From NCBI GenBank assembly GCA_002478115.1, contig DLMH01000112.1, positions 1-10,127 on the forward strand: a stretch of DNA of 10,127 nt. The letters run 5' to 3'. A model generated the notes under the pieces. The model saw only the letters and a program-made list of their open reading frames with translations. It did not search any database and was not told the DNA's origin. This stretch comes from Candidatus Acidiferrum typicum (GTDB lineage Bacteria; Acidobacteriota; Terriglobia; Acidiferrales; UBA7541). The translations under genes and the position numbers were made by a program. Shown here in pieces: positions 1 through 6,873 of this stretch (positions within the stretch are counted from its first letter, which is position 1; every line of letters starts with the position of its first letter).

Positions 1-13
1 TGCCCGCGCAGCC

Positions 14-307
14 TTAGGCAACAAGCTGAACTAGCTTTTCCTCCAGCAACGAATCAAGAAACTCACGAATGTCGTCATGTGCCTGCGCCGTGGTGACCTC
101 AAACTCTTCGCAGACGCGATTCATCATCTCCGGGACGGTGTGTTCTTCCTGCATGAAATCCCAGAGAACCAAACCAACCTGATTCAGGGTATAGAGGGAA
201 TTCAGGTCGCCGACGCCGTGGCGTATGGGCACGATGATGAGTTCGCCTTCGATCTGACGCGAGACCACCTCGCGATTGCGGATCAACCGGACGTTATCGG
301 GAAGCAT
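14..307 (-). CDS. PqqD-like small protein (RiPP recognition element fold)
   Basis: This 97-residue protein resembles the PqqD family. PqqD is a small chaperone with a winged-helix fold that holds a precursor peptide for a radical SAM enzyme; relatives act as recognition elements in other peptide-modifying systems. The signature seen is a short basic N-terminal part, a middle stretch reading YTLNQVGLVLWDFM (about residues 39-52) and an acidic helical C-terminus, which is the usual PqqD layout (start, 'N-x-x-G/A-x-x-x-W', then helix with repeated Glu and Asp). The length is normal for the family. The ATG at 307 is the first in frame; a GGAGG lies about 14 bases upstream, rather far for a standard site. 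No modifying enzyme or pyrroloquinoline gene is in the window, since transcription leaves by the left edge. The family call is fairly sure; the specific role is unknown and pqqD itself is not claimed. Confidence 0.75.
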   Translation of the reverse strand: MLPDNVRLIRNREVVSRQIEGELIIVPIRHGVGDLNSLYTLNQVGLVLWDFMQEEHTVPEMMNRVCEEFEVTTAQAHDDIREFLDSLLEEKLVQLVA

Positions 308-367
308 GGAAATTTGGCAGACCTCCGCCGGGGCGTATGTTCAAAACTGGAATGCCCTTTTTAAAAG

Positions 368-392
368 TGTCCAGTACTGGGACAGGGGTGTC
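368..392. promoter_or_regulatory. Dyad motif with three TGTC/GACA half-sites
   Basis: TGTCC and GGACA form perfect 5-base arms (368-372 and 380-384) around AGTACTG. A third half-site, TGTC at 389-392, pairs with GACA at 381-384 across GGGG. The site lies about 60 bases upstream of the PqqD-like gene on one side and ahead of the small reading frame at 465 on the other. It looks like an operator for a dimeric regulator. No regulator gene is nearby to name, and chance cannot be excluded for arms this short. Confidence 0.35.
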
Positions 393-464
393 ATGGGTTG
401 AAACACGAGGTGTAACGTAAGAGTACTTAGTAATAGTTAGAGCATCTTTACCAGGAGTAACGAT

Positions 465-575
465 GTGAAAATACGATATTTAAGGAGCTTGCTGGCGGGC
501 GCGGAGGGGAAGGCTGGGAGGGTGCGTATATGCAAATATTTTGCAACTAAGGACTTGCTGTGCCGCGCTACGTAG
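465..575 (+). CDS. Possible 36-residue small protein, unknown
   Basis: A GTG at 465 is preceded by AGGAG at 453-457 with 7 bases between, one of the best ribosome binding sites in the window. The frame runs 36 codons to TAG at 573-575. The product begins MKIRYLRSLLAG and is strongly basic (many Arg and Lys), with two cysteines and no clear membrane segment. I do not recognise it. It lies between the leftward PqqD-like gene and the rightward sugar porter unit, in an otherwise gene-poor stretch of about 400 bases. It could be a genuine small protein, a leader peptide, a decayed gene start, or a chance frame; the binding site is the only positive evidence. Confidence 0.3.
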   Translation: MKIRYLRSLLAGAEGKAGRVRICKYFATKDLLCRAT

Positions 576-722
576 GAGCCGAAGAAATTGCGCGAGAACC
601 GGAAGGGAATCCCATACAATCAGGGGCGTACGCGGCCACCGCCAGGTGTAGTTTAGTGTGGCGAGGGCCGGTGAACGCGGAGCGCGAGTCCGCGTCACTG
701 AAGAAAGTCTCAGGAAAATCAC

Positions 723-848
723 GTGAAACTCAATTCCTATATTCTGCGAAGCACAATTGTGGCGGCTTTGGGCGGTTTGTTGTTCGGCTTTGACACTACC
801 GATTTGGCCGCTGAGGTCACACTTTCAGATTGCTCTACACACCTATGA
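723..848 (+). pseudogene. 5' remnant of a sugar porter gene (41 codons), overlapping the start of the intact one
   Basis: From GTG 723 the frame reads 41 codons to TGA at 846-848. AGGA at 712-715 gives a good ribosome binding site 7 bases upstream. The peptide contains LGGLLFGFDT, the hallmark of the first membrane helix of sugar porters of the major facilitator superfamily. The equivalent place in the full downstream transporter reads LAGFLFGFDT, 8 of 10 identical. After about 30 residues the resemblance fades and the frame stops. The simplest reading is a neighbouring sugar porter gene that lost everything but its start by deletion, perhaps by recombination between tandem homologues. Its stop overlaps the ATG at 845 (ATGA), so ribosomes finishing this frame could restart on the intact gene, which lacks a ribosome binding site of its own. 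It may therefore still work as a leader. Confidence 0.55.
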
Positions 849-2170
849 ATACTCGCGTCTTTTTCTGGTCGCTCACGTCCGCACTCGCCGGGTTTCTCTT
901 CGGTTTTGACACGGTTGTCATTTCCGGGGCCGAGAAAACCATTCAATCGCTTTGGGGGCTGAGCCCCGGTCTTCACGGGATTGCTATGGCTTCCGCTCTT
1001 TACGGCACCGTTGTCGGTTCGCTGATCGGCGGGTGGCCCGCCGACCGCTTCGGGCGCAAAGCCACGCTGCTCTGGGTCGGCGTCTTTTACTTCGTCGGCG
1101 CGGTCGGGTCGGGGTTGGCGACCAATGTTTCGTTATTCATCGCGGCGCGCGTCATTGGCGGTCTGGGCATTGGTATCTCCACCGTGGCGGCTCCACTGTT
1201 CATCTCGGAAATAGCGCCGCCCAAGCACCGAGGACGGCTTGCCGGCATGTTTCAGTTCAACATTGTCTTTGGCATCCTGGTCGCCTTTGTATCCAACGCG
1301 CTGCTTGCCGGCATCGGCGTCAATGCCTGGCGCTGGATGCTGGGCGTGGCCGCGTTCCCGTCGCTTCTCTACGCTCTGCTGTGCTTTGGTCTTCCTGAGA
1401 GCCCGCGCTGGCTTCTGGCAAGGAAGGGCGACCGCGAGGGCGGTTTGAAAGTCCTGCAACGCATCGAACCGGAAGCCTCGCGCGAGGAGATCGAAGCTCA
1501 GGCGAACGAGATTGCCGCCGCGTCCTCGGCGAAGGGGTCGTCGGCGCACTTCTGGACGCTTCGTCTTCGCAAACCGATCTTGCTTGCCATTCTCATTGCC
1601 TTCTTCAACCAACTCTCCGGCATCAATGCGGTGCTCTACTTTGCTCCGCGCATTTTTGAACTTACGGGGTTGGGAGCGAAAGCCGCGCTGCTCCAATCCG
1701 TCGGCATCGGCGTCACCAATCTCATTTTCACTTTCGTCGGCCTTTGGCTCATTGACCGGCTGGGCCGCCGCACTCTTCTCTTTATTGGCTCGTTCGGCTA
1801 CATCGGTTCGCTCGGTCTGGTTGCCTGGGCTTTCTTCACGCAGCATTACGCGATCGTGCCGGTTTGTATCTTCTCCTTCATCGCCGCGCACGCCGTCGGC
1901 CAAGGGGCGGTCATCTGGGTTTTCATCTCCGAGGTATTCCCCAACCGTCAGCGCGCCGAAGGACAGGCGCTCGGCAGCTTCACGCACTGGATCTTCGCCG
2001 CCCTGCTCACAACTTTTTTCCCCAAGATGGTCTCCGCCTTTCCACCCGGATACGTGTTCTCGTTCTTCGCCTGCATGATGGTTCTGCAACTCATTTGGGT
2101 GAAGACGATGGTTCCGGAAACGAAGGGCGTTCCGCTGGAGCAGATCCAGAAGCAATTGGGCATAGCGTAA
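845..2170 (+). CDS. Sugar porter, major facilitator superfamily
   Basis: This 441-residue inner-membrane protein is a sugar:proton symporter of the family that includes XylE, AraE and GalP. All family signatures are present, numbered from ATG 845: LFGFDTVVISG in helix 1 (about 18-28), ADRFGRK in the loop after helix 2 (66-72), RVIGGLGIG (102-110), PESPRWLL at the end of helix 6 (184-191), QLSGINAVLYFAP (256-268), DRLGRR (304-309) and PETKG with EQI near the C-terminus (424-433). Length is typical and the twelve helices look intact. An alternative TTG at 830 would add five residues. I prefer ATG 845 because it overlaps the stop of the upstream remnant and gives a normal N-terminus. No ribosome binding site precedes it, so translation is probably coupled to the upstream frame. 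The convergent xylulokinase suggests a pentose or pentitol-related substrate, but sequence alone does not fix the sugar. Confidence 0.93.
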   Translation: MNTRVFFWSLTSALAGFLFGFDTVVISGAEKTIQSLWGLSPGLHGIAMASALYGTVVGSLIGGWPADRFGRKATLLWVGVFYFVGAVGSGLATNVSLFIAARVIGGLGIGISTVAAPLFISEIAPPKHRGRLAGMFQFNIVFGILVAFVSNALLAGIGVNAWRWMLGVAAFPSLLYALLCFGLPESPRWLLARKGDREGGLKVLQRIEPEASREEIEAQANEIAAASSAKGSSAHFWTLRLRKPILLAILIAFFNQLSGINAVLYFAPRIFELTGLGAKAALLQSVGIGVTNLIFTFVGLWLIDRLGRRTLLFIGSFGYIGSLGLVAWAFFTQHYAIVPVCIFSFIAAHAVGQGAVIWVFISEVFPNRQRAEGQALGSFTHWIFAALLTTFFPKMVSAFPPGYVFSFFACMMVLQLIWVKTMVPETKGVPLEQIQKQLGIA

Positions 2171-2447
2171 AGAGGGCTTGGCCGGCTCATTTGCCTGTGG
2201 AACCGAGTGCGGGCCGGAATGCCCCAGGGACCGCACCGCTGGCAAAAGACGAGTCAACAAAAGTTCATCAGAAGAACCAATTAGGGTCAGCCAAGACCAG
2301 GCAGCCCGTGATAAGGCAATCCGAAGTCGCGACGGCGATCGAAACTTACATGCGCTGCGAGTCGAGCTGCTGGCGTCGGCTTTGCGGGCATTCGTCCGCC
2401 AAAGGGGACTTGGTGCGGGAAGTGAGAGGCGACCGCCGACATTTTCG
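2171..2447. other. Intergenic stretch between convergent sugar porter and xylB
   Basis: This 277-base gap between two converging stop codons shows no recognised gene. I looked for an intrinsic terminator and found only short GC arms (CCGGC and GCCGG near 2180-2216, loop about 26 bases) with no T run, so none is called. Confidence 0.5.
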
Positions 2448-3965
2448 CTAGAACTTGTATCGAATTCCCTTTAGTGCTGGATACAGCTTGCGGTACTCCG
2501 CGTATTGCAGGTTCATCAACGACGCCGTTTTCGGATCGGGCCGCACGGTTTTGGAGACGCGGACGACGGTCTCGCAGGCCGTTTCGACAGAGGGCCATGC
2601 GCCAACTCCAACACCCGCAAGCAGGGCGGCTCCGTAGGCGCCGCCTTCTTCCGCTTCAATCAATTCCACGGACATGCCGTAGATATCGGATTGGATCTTT
2701 TGCCAGAGAGGGGATCGCGCGCCTCCGCCACCCAGGCGAATGGATTCGATCGGCACGCCAATTTCTTTGAAGAGCGTCAAGGAATCGCGAAGGCTGAAAG
2801 CCACACCTTCCAGAATGGCGCGAATCACGTGGGCGCGCGAATGTTGCGCGGTGATTCCGACGAGCGCGCCGCGCGCATCAGGATCGAGATGTGGAGTGCG
2901 TTCACCCATTAAATAAGGCGCCCAGAGGAGGCCTTCCGCACCCGGCGGAGTTTTCGCCGCTTCATCCATGAGGCGGTCGTAGGGATCGCGGCCATCGTCC
3001 TTCCCGGCGCCAAATTGATCGCGGAACCATCGCAGCGAGAGCCCTGCGCCCTGGGTCACTCCCATCACGTGCCAGCGGTTGGGAATGGCGTGACAAAAGG
3101 TGTGAATGCGCCCCCCTGGCTCCAGCACCGGCTTGCTTGTCGCCGCGAAAACCACGCCGGACGTGCCGATGGTCGCACTGACCGCGCCGGCCTTGACGAT
3201 GCCCATGCCGACCGCACCAGCCGCCTGATCACCGGCGCCCGCAACGACGGGTATGCCAGCGCGGAGTCCGGTGGCGCCAGCACCCTCTTCGGAAGTCCGC
3301 CCGGTGATTTCGGGCGATTCGTAAACTTTCGGAAGCAACTGCTCGTCCAACTGTGAAATCTTGAGGATTGGCTGGGACCAGCGGCGGTTGACGACGTCGA
3401 GCATGAGAGTTCCAGAAGCATCGGCGACATCAATTGCGCGCGAACCGGTCAAACGAAACCGCACGTAGTCCTTGGGCAAAAGGATCGAGCGAACGCGCGC
3501 CCAGATTTGCGGTTCATGCCGGCGCACCCACCAGATCTTCGGAAGAGTGAAACCCGTCAGCGCCGGATTAGCAGTGAGCTCAATCAGCCGGCGGGCGCCG
3601 ACCTGCTCCGTGATTTCGCGGCATTCTTCGCCGGTGCGCTGATCGCACCAGATGATCGATGGGCGCAGCACGTTGTCCTGCTCATCCAGAAGCACGAGGC
3701 CATGCATCTGCCCCGTCAGGCCGATCGCGTCAATCTCGCCGGGCTGCACACCACCTTTCGCGAGGCATTCGGCGATGGCGCGGCATGCCGCCCTCCACCA
3801 GTCCTGCGGGTCTTGCTCCGCCCAGCCAATTTGCGGAGAGCTCATGGGAGCGTGCTCTGCAGTTGCGCTGCAGAGGACGCGCCCGGATTGATCGATCAAC
3901 ACCGCACGGGTCCCGCCCGTCCCGACATCGATCCCTAGAAGTTTCATTTCCTTTGCGCCTGCCAT
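2448..3965 (-). CDS. xylB: Xylulokinase (FGGY carbohydrate kinase)
   Basis: The product, 505 residues from the first ATG, phosphorylates D-xylulose with ATP to D-xylulose 5-phosphate, which enters the pentose phosphate pathway in the cytoplasm. Seen are the N-terminal phosphate-binding loop GIDVGTGGTR (11-20), the xylulose-contacting GQMHG (85-89), CDQRTGEE (107-114), LPKDYVRFRLTG (163-174), the catalytic base in GAGDQAAGA (Asp246), GTSGVVF (267-273), and the C-terminal ATP-site motifs GGGGARSPLWQ (412-422) and EEGGAYGAAL (439-448). QMHG is typical of xylulokinases rather than glycerol or ribulose kinases. The length matches the family. A second ATG at 3947, giving a protein starting MKLLGIDVG, is a credible alternative start since many relatives begin there; neither start has a well-spaced ribosome binding site. 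The gene converges on the sugar porter 277 bases away. No xylose isomerase or xylitol dehydrogenase is in the window, so how xylulose is formed is not shown here. Confidence 0.92.
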   Translation of the reverse strand: MAGAKEMKLLGIDVGTGGTRAVLIDQSGRVLCSATAEHAPMSSPQIGWAEQDPQDWWRAACRAIAECLAKGGVQPGEIDAIGLTGQMHGLVLLDEQDNVLRPSIIWCDQRTGEECREITEQVGARRLIELTANPALTGFTLPKIWWVRRHEPQIWARVRSILLPKDYVRFRLTGSRAIDVADASGTLMLDVVNRRWSQPILKISQLDEQLLPKVYESPEITGRTSEEGAGATGLRAGIPVVAGAGDQAAGAVGMGIVKAGAVSATIGTSGVVFAATSKPVLEPGGRIHTFCHAIPNRWHVMGVTQGAGLSLRWFRDQFGAGKDDGRDPYDRLMDEAAKTPPGAEGLLWAPYLMGERTPHLDPDARGALVGITAQHSRAHVIRAILEGVAFSLRDSLTLFKEIGVPIESIRLGGGGARSPLWQKIQSDIYGMSVELIEAEEGGAYGAALLAGVGVGAWPSVETACETVVRVSKTVRPDPKTASLMNLQYAEYRKLYPALKGIRYKF

Positions 3966-3995
3966 TCGGTTTGGATTGCTTTCGCGAGGATGGTC

Positions 3996-4011
3996 ATATC
4001 CACGTGGCTAT
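3996..4011. promoter_or_regulatory. Near-perfect palindrome at the predicted xylB transcription start
   Basis: ATATCCACGTGGCTAT is a 16-base dyad with one mismatch per half and a perfect CCACGTGG core (4000-4007). It sits just downstream of the proposed xylB -10, where a repressor would block initiation. A wider inverted repeat, GGTCAT (3992-3997) with ATGACC (4018-4023), encloses it. The regulator is unknown. Confidence 0.4.
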
Positions 4012-4012
4012 C

Positions 4013-4041
4013 ATCTTATGACCCTGGTGAAGCACAGACAA
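4013..4041 (-). promoter_or_regulatory. Candidate xylB promoter
   Basis: Read on the minus strand, TTGTCT (4036-4041) and TAAGAT (4013-4018) are 17 bases apart, each matching 4 of 6 bases of the sigma-70 -35 and -10 consensus. The predicted start lies near 4006, about 40 bases before the xylB start codon. The match is modest; the support comes from spacing, position and the flanking dyads. Confidence 0.35.
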
Positions 4042-4042
4042 C

Positions 4043-4064
4043 CCTACAAAAATGATTTTGCAGG
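4043..4064. promoter_or_regulatory. Inverted repeat in the divergent xylB / homocysteine methyltransferase gap
   Basis: CCTACAAAA (4043-4051) and TTTTGCAGG (4056-4064) are 9-base arms with one mismatch around ATGA. The repeat abuts the upstream edge of the proposed xylB -35. It could bind a regulator of xylB or form a stem in a transcript. It has no run of T typical of an intrinsic terminator. Confidence 0.4.
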
Positions 4065-4092
4065 CACTTTCTCTGGTGCGTTTCCTGTCAAC

Positions 4093-4128
4093 GCAGGAGG
4101 AAATTCCTGCTGCCTGCGGGAGTATACT
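4093..4128 (+). promoter_or_regulatory. Candidate promoter with dyad for the homocysteine S-methyltransferase gene
   Basis: TATACT at 4123-4128 matches the -10 consensus at 5 of 6 bases and lies 31 bases before the start codon at 4160. No -35 is seen at normal spacing. In its place is the dyad GCAGGA-GGAAAT-TCCTGC (4093-4110, perfect 6-base arms), which could bind an activator or repressor. No cobalamin or SAM riboswitch signature is visible in the gap. Confidence 0.3.
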
Positions 4129-4159
4129 GGGAGATTAAATTCCACGTCGAAGAAACGCT

Positions 4160-5047
4160 ATGAACTTTACGGATTGCCTTCGCGGAACGTTGACGCTGGC
4201 CGATGGCGCCTGGGGTACAGAGCTGCAGAAACTCGGCGCACCCCTGGGTGCCTGCCTGGACGAATGGAATCTCCTAAAACCTGATCTAGTGCGTCAGGTG
4301 GCGGAAAGCTATATCCAGGCAGGGAGCGAGGTGATTCTGACCAACACCTTTCGCGCCAATCCGATCAGTCTTGCGCCACATGGGCTGGACGGCCAATGCG
4401 CGGCGATCAATCGCGCGGGAGTTAAGATCTCGCGGGAAGCGGCGAGACGCGCGGCGCTGGTCTTTGCTTCGATTGGCCCAAGTGGGAAAATGCTTGTAAC
4501 GAAAGACGTTACGCCTGAACAACTCCATGGCGCATTTTCCACGCAGGCCCGCGCGCTGGCAGAAGAAAGTCCCGACGCCCTCCTGCTCGAAACGATGATT
4601 GATGTGACGGAAGCCAAGATTGCGGCGGCGGCGGCTCTGGAGACAAGCTTGCCCGTGATTGTTTCGTTTGTCTATGATTCCGGCAAGAATCGCGACCGGA
4701 CGATCATGGGCGCGACGCCCGAACAAGTGGCCAGCGCTCTTGTGAGCGAAGGTGTCCACGGCATCGGAGCTAATTGCGGGGTCGGCGCGCGGGAGTACGT
4801 GGCGATCTGCAAGCGCCTGGTGGCGGTGTGCCGCCTGCCGATATGGATCAAGCCGAATGCGGGATTGCCTGAAATTGTGGGCGGCGTGGTGAAATACAAG
4901 ACGACGCCGGAGGAATTCGCCGAGACGGCAAAGGAACTTGCGAACGCAGGGGCGACCTTCGTTGGAGGTTGCTGCGGAACAAGCCCGGACTTTATCCGTG
5001 TGCTGGCGCGAGATCCGGCGTTTCGAGCGCGAAGCGATCTAGCTTGA
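4160..5047 (+). CDS. Homocysteine S-methyltransferase domain protein
   Basis: The 295-residue product is a stand-alone homocysteine S-methyltransferase module, the zinc-dependent barrel found in betaine-homocysteine methyltransferase and at the N-terminus of MetH. It activates homocysteine as a thiolate for methylation to methionine. Visible are the N-terminal LADGAWGTELQ (13-23), TNTFRAN (61-67), LLLETMIDVTEAK (141-153), GANCG with Cys206, and GGCCGTSP with Cys271 and Cys272. These three cysteines are the family's zinc ligands, so the site is complete. No cobalamin or folate domain is attached. The ATG at 4160 is preceded by a weak GAAGAAA site. The gene runs toward the corrinoid methyl-transfer operon and its stop is 3 bases from that operon's last stop, so it probably serves that system as methyl acceptor enzyme. 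Free methyl donors such as S-methylmethionine or betaine are alternatives that the sequence does not rule out. Confidence 0.85.
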   Translation: MNFTDCLRGTLTLADGAWGTELQKLGAPLGACLDEWNLLKPDLVRQVAESYIQAGSEVILTNTFRANPISLAPHGLDGQCAAINRAGVKISREAARRAALVFASIGPSGKMLVTKDVTPEQLHGAFSTQARALAEESPDALLLETMIDVTEAKIAAAAALETSLPVIVSFVYDSGKNRDRTIMGATPEQVASALVSEGVHGIGANCGVGAREYVAICKRLVAVCRLPIWIKPNAGLPEIVGGVVKYKTTPEEFAETAKELANAGATFVGGCCGTSPDFIRVLARDPAFRARSDLA

Positions 5048-5050
5048 TCC

Positions 5051-6865
5051 TCAGAAAAATAGATTCTGCGCGAATTTATCCTGAAAATGAGGGTGACTGG
5101 CCAGTTCGACATATTCGATCTGTTTGGCGAGAGACTCGCCCAGGCGGCGCTGGGAGCCGGATATAAGCATTTGCCTTGCGCCAATCCCCGCGGCATTGCC
5201 AACTTGGCGGAAATTGCCAAGGGGAATTTGCGGAAACAGCCCGATGCGCAGCGCGCTCTGCACATCCAGATAGCTGCCAAAAGCGCCGGCAATGATGAAT
5301 TCTTTCAGAGCCGACGCGTCCACTCCGCCCGCTTCGAGAAGAACCTCAATGCCTGCGCGAATCGCGGCCTTGGCAAACTGAATCTCGCTGATGTCCTGCC
5401 GCGTCAATACGATTTCGCCTCTGCTGCCGGAGTTCTCCGCACTGACCAGAAGAAACTCGCCGCCGCCGCTGTTTTGCCGCACGCGCTCCGCACTTTTGCA
5501 GAAATTTCCGCGTGACTCCAGAACACCGGCATCGAGCAGGGCGGCGATAGCATCGAGAATTCCGGAGCCGCAGATGCCGATGGGGAGACGTCTTTCGATT
5601 GTATAGATCTGAATAGCGCCGCGCTCGAAAAGAACGCGTTCAATGGCGCCCGGAGCGGCGCGCATGCCGTGCCGAATGTGCGCTCCTTCAAAAGCGGGTC
5701 CCGACGCACACGAGCATGTCAAAAAGCGGCCGTGCACGCGCAGAGTGATTTCAGTGTTGGTGCCGATGTCGATCGCCAGAAACGGAGGACCCGATTTGCG
5801 AGAGCCGGCGCCGATGCCAATAAGCATGGCCACGTGATCTCCGCCCACATAACCGGCGATGTTTGGCGGAGTATAAATAGCGGCACCGGGGGCAATCTCC
5901 ATGCCGAGATCGCGCGCGGCTAGGTGAAGTGGCTCAGTCGTCGCAGGCAGATAGGGTGCCATGCCCAACTGCTGAACGGGCAGACCCGCAAAGAAATGAT
6001 GCATCGCCGTATTTCCGGCGACGACCATCTCCACGATTTGCACGGGTGAGATGGCGAGATCGTTGCAAAATTCCCGCACCATCTGGTTCAGCGTCTCGAT
6101 GACGCTGCGTTGCAGCCGCTGCGCGGCCCCGCCAGAATGACTGGCATAAGAAATGCGGCTGATGACGTCCTCGCCGTGGGCAATCTGCGGATTCATCAAT
6201 CCGCGTTGGGCGACCGTTTTCCCCGTTTCCAAATCCACGAGGTACGATGCGAGTTTCGTCGTTCCAAGATCAATCGCAAGACCGAAGATGCGGGCCTGCT
6301 CCGGGAGAATGCCGACAATTGTGAAAGGTAAAGATTCCTTACTGACCGCAACTCGCACGTGTCCCGCGAACTGCTTCGCGGTTTCCGCCAAATGCTCGAA
6401 GCTCCCTGCGGCCGGCTGTACATCCTGGCCCGCGGCCTCATTGATTGTTTCCTGGATTTTGCCAGGGAGCGACGCGTCCACTGCGAGATCAAAGGGCACG
6501 ACCAGCGGGTCTAACGAAACGCCGAGCTCAAGGCCATCGAGTTGAACGCGCTGGGAGGAAGTAAGAGACTCCGGCGGAATCTCCAGAGTGACGTCGTTTG
6601 CCGGCAGGGCCTGACAGGCAAGACGGTAGCCGCAAGCCAGAAGCTCCGGACCGAGTTTCTCCTTTTCTTGCGAAGTGGGCGCGGAGAGCGACCCTGAGGT
6701 GAGGCGCACCTTGCATTGGCCGCAGGTTCCCACCCCACCGCAAACCGCCTGTAATTCCACGCCGACGGATTGCGCAGCCGACAGCAGAGTTTGTCCCGCA
6801 GAGATTTCCGCGCGGCGTCCAATGGGTTGCAGTTCGACGATAAAGTTTTGTCCGCGGTTGGCCAT
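5051..6865 (-). CDS. Corrinoid activation protein, RACo/RamA type (2Fe-2S plus ASKHA domain)
   Basis: The 604-residue product belongs to the reductive activators of corrinoid proteins. They use ATP and an iron-sulfur cluster to return inactive Co(II) to Co(I). The N-terminus is a plant-type ferredoxin domain with cluster ligands Cys42, Cys48, Cys51 (CGGVGTCGQC) and Cys84 (RLACQA). A linker of about 100 residues leads to the actin-like ATPase part: GLAIDLGTTKLASYLVDL (195-212), NPQIAHGEDVISRI (225-238), AGNTAMHH (283-290), GYVGGDHVA (338-346), AIDIGTNTEI (364-373), CASGPAFEGAHI (386-397), GSGILDAIAALL (433-444) and AGAFGSYLD (526-534). Like RACo and unlike archaeal RamA, the cluster domain is N-terminal. 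It is the last gene of the minus-strand operon, 8 bases after the activation-domain gene and without a clear ribosome binding site, which suggests coupled translation. Its client is most likely the corrinoid protein encoded at the start of the operon. Confidence 0.9.
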   Translation of the reverse strand: MANRGQNFIVELQPIGRRAEISAGQTLLSAAQSVGVELQAVCGGVGTCGQCKVRLTSGSLSAPTSQEKEKLGPELLACGYRLACQALPANDVTLEIPPESLTSSQRVQLDGLELGVSLDPLVVPFDLAVDASLPGKIQETINEAAGQDVQPAAGSFEHLAETAKQFAGHVRVAVSKESLPFTIVGILPEQARIFGLAIDLGTTKLASYLVDLETGKTVAQRGLMNPQIAHGEDVISRISYASHSGGAAQRLQRSVIETLNQMVREFCNDLAISPVQIVEMVVAGNTAMHHFFAGLPVQQLGMAPYLPATTEPLHLAARDLGMEIAPGAAIYTPPNIAGYVGGDHVAMLIGIGAGSRKSGPPFLAIDIGTNTEITLRVHGRFLTCSCASGPAFEGAHIRHGMRAAPGAIERVLFERGAIQIYTIERRLPIGICGSGILDAIAALLDAGVLESRGNFCKSAERVRQNSGGGEFLLVSAENSGSRGEIVLTRQDISEIQFAKAAIRAGIEVLLEAGGVDASALKEFIIAGAFGSYLDVQSALRIGLFPQIPLGNFRQVGNAAGIGARQMLISGSQRRLGESLAKQIEYVELASHPHFQDKFAQNLFF

Positions 6866-6873
6866 GGAGCAAT

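Larger units (their letters stand above)
308..722. other. Gene-poor stretch between the PqqD-like gene and the sugar porter unit
   Basis: Apart from the dyad at 368-392 and the small frame at 465-575, nothing convincing is seen here. TTGAAA at 398-403 has no good -10 partner at normal spacing, and TACAAT at 615-620 has only TTGCGC 21 bases away. The transporter promoter must lie in this stretch but I cannot place it. Confidence 0.5.

Noticed and set aside
830..844. TTG at 830 as the start of the sugar porter
   Set aside because: It has no well-spaced ribosome binding site, while ATG 845 gives a normal N-terminus and overlaps the upstream stop.
1133..2260. Long open frame on the minus strand opposite the sugar porter
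   Set aside because: It is antisense to a gene with all family motifs, its product is rich in Arg, Glu and Asp without recognisable domains, and it only reflects the codon bias of the real gene.
4086..4091. Perfect TTGACA on the minus strand upstream of xylB
   Set aside because: The hexamer 17 bases downstream reads AGTGCC and other spacings are no better, so no promoter is called there.
3966..4159. Cobalamin or SAM riboswitch ahead of the homocysteine methyltransferase gene
   Set aside because: GCAGGAG-like bases recall part of a B12 box, but the rest of the conserved core is missing on both strands.
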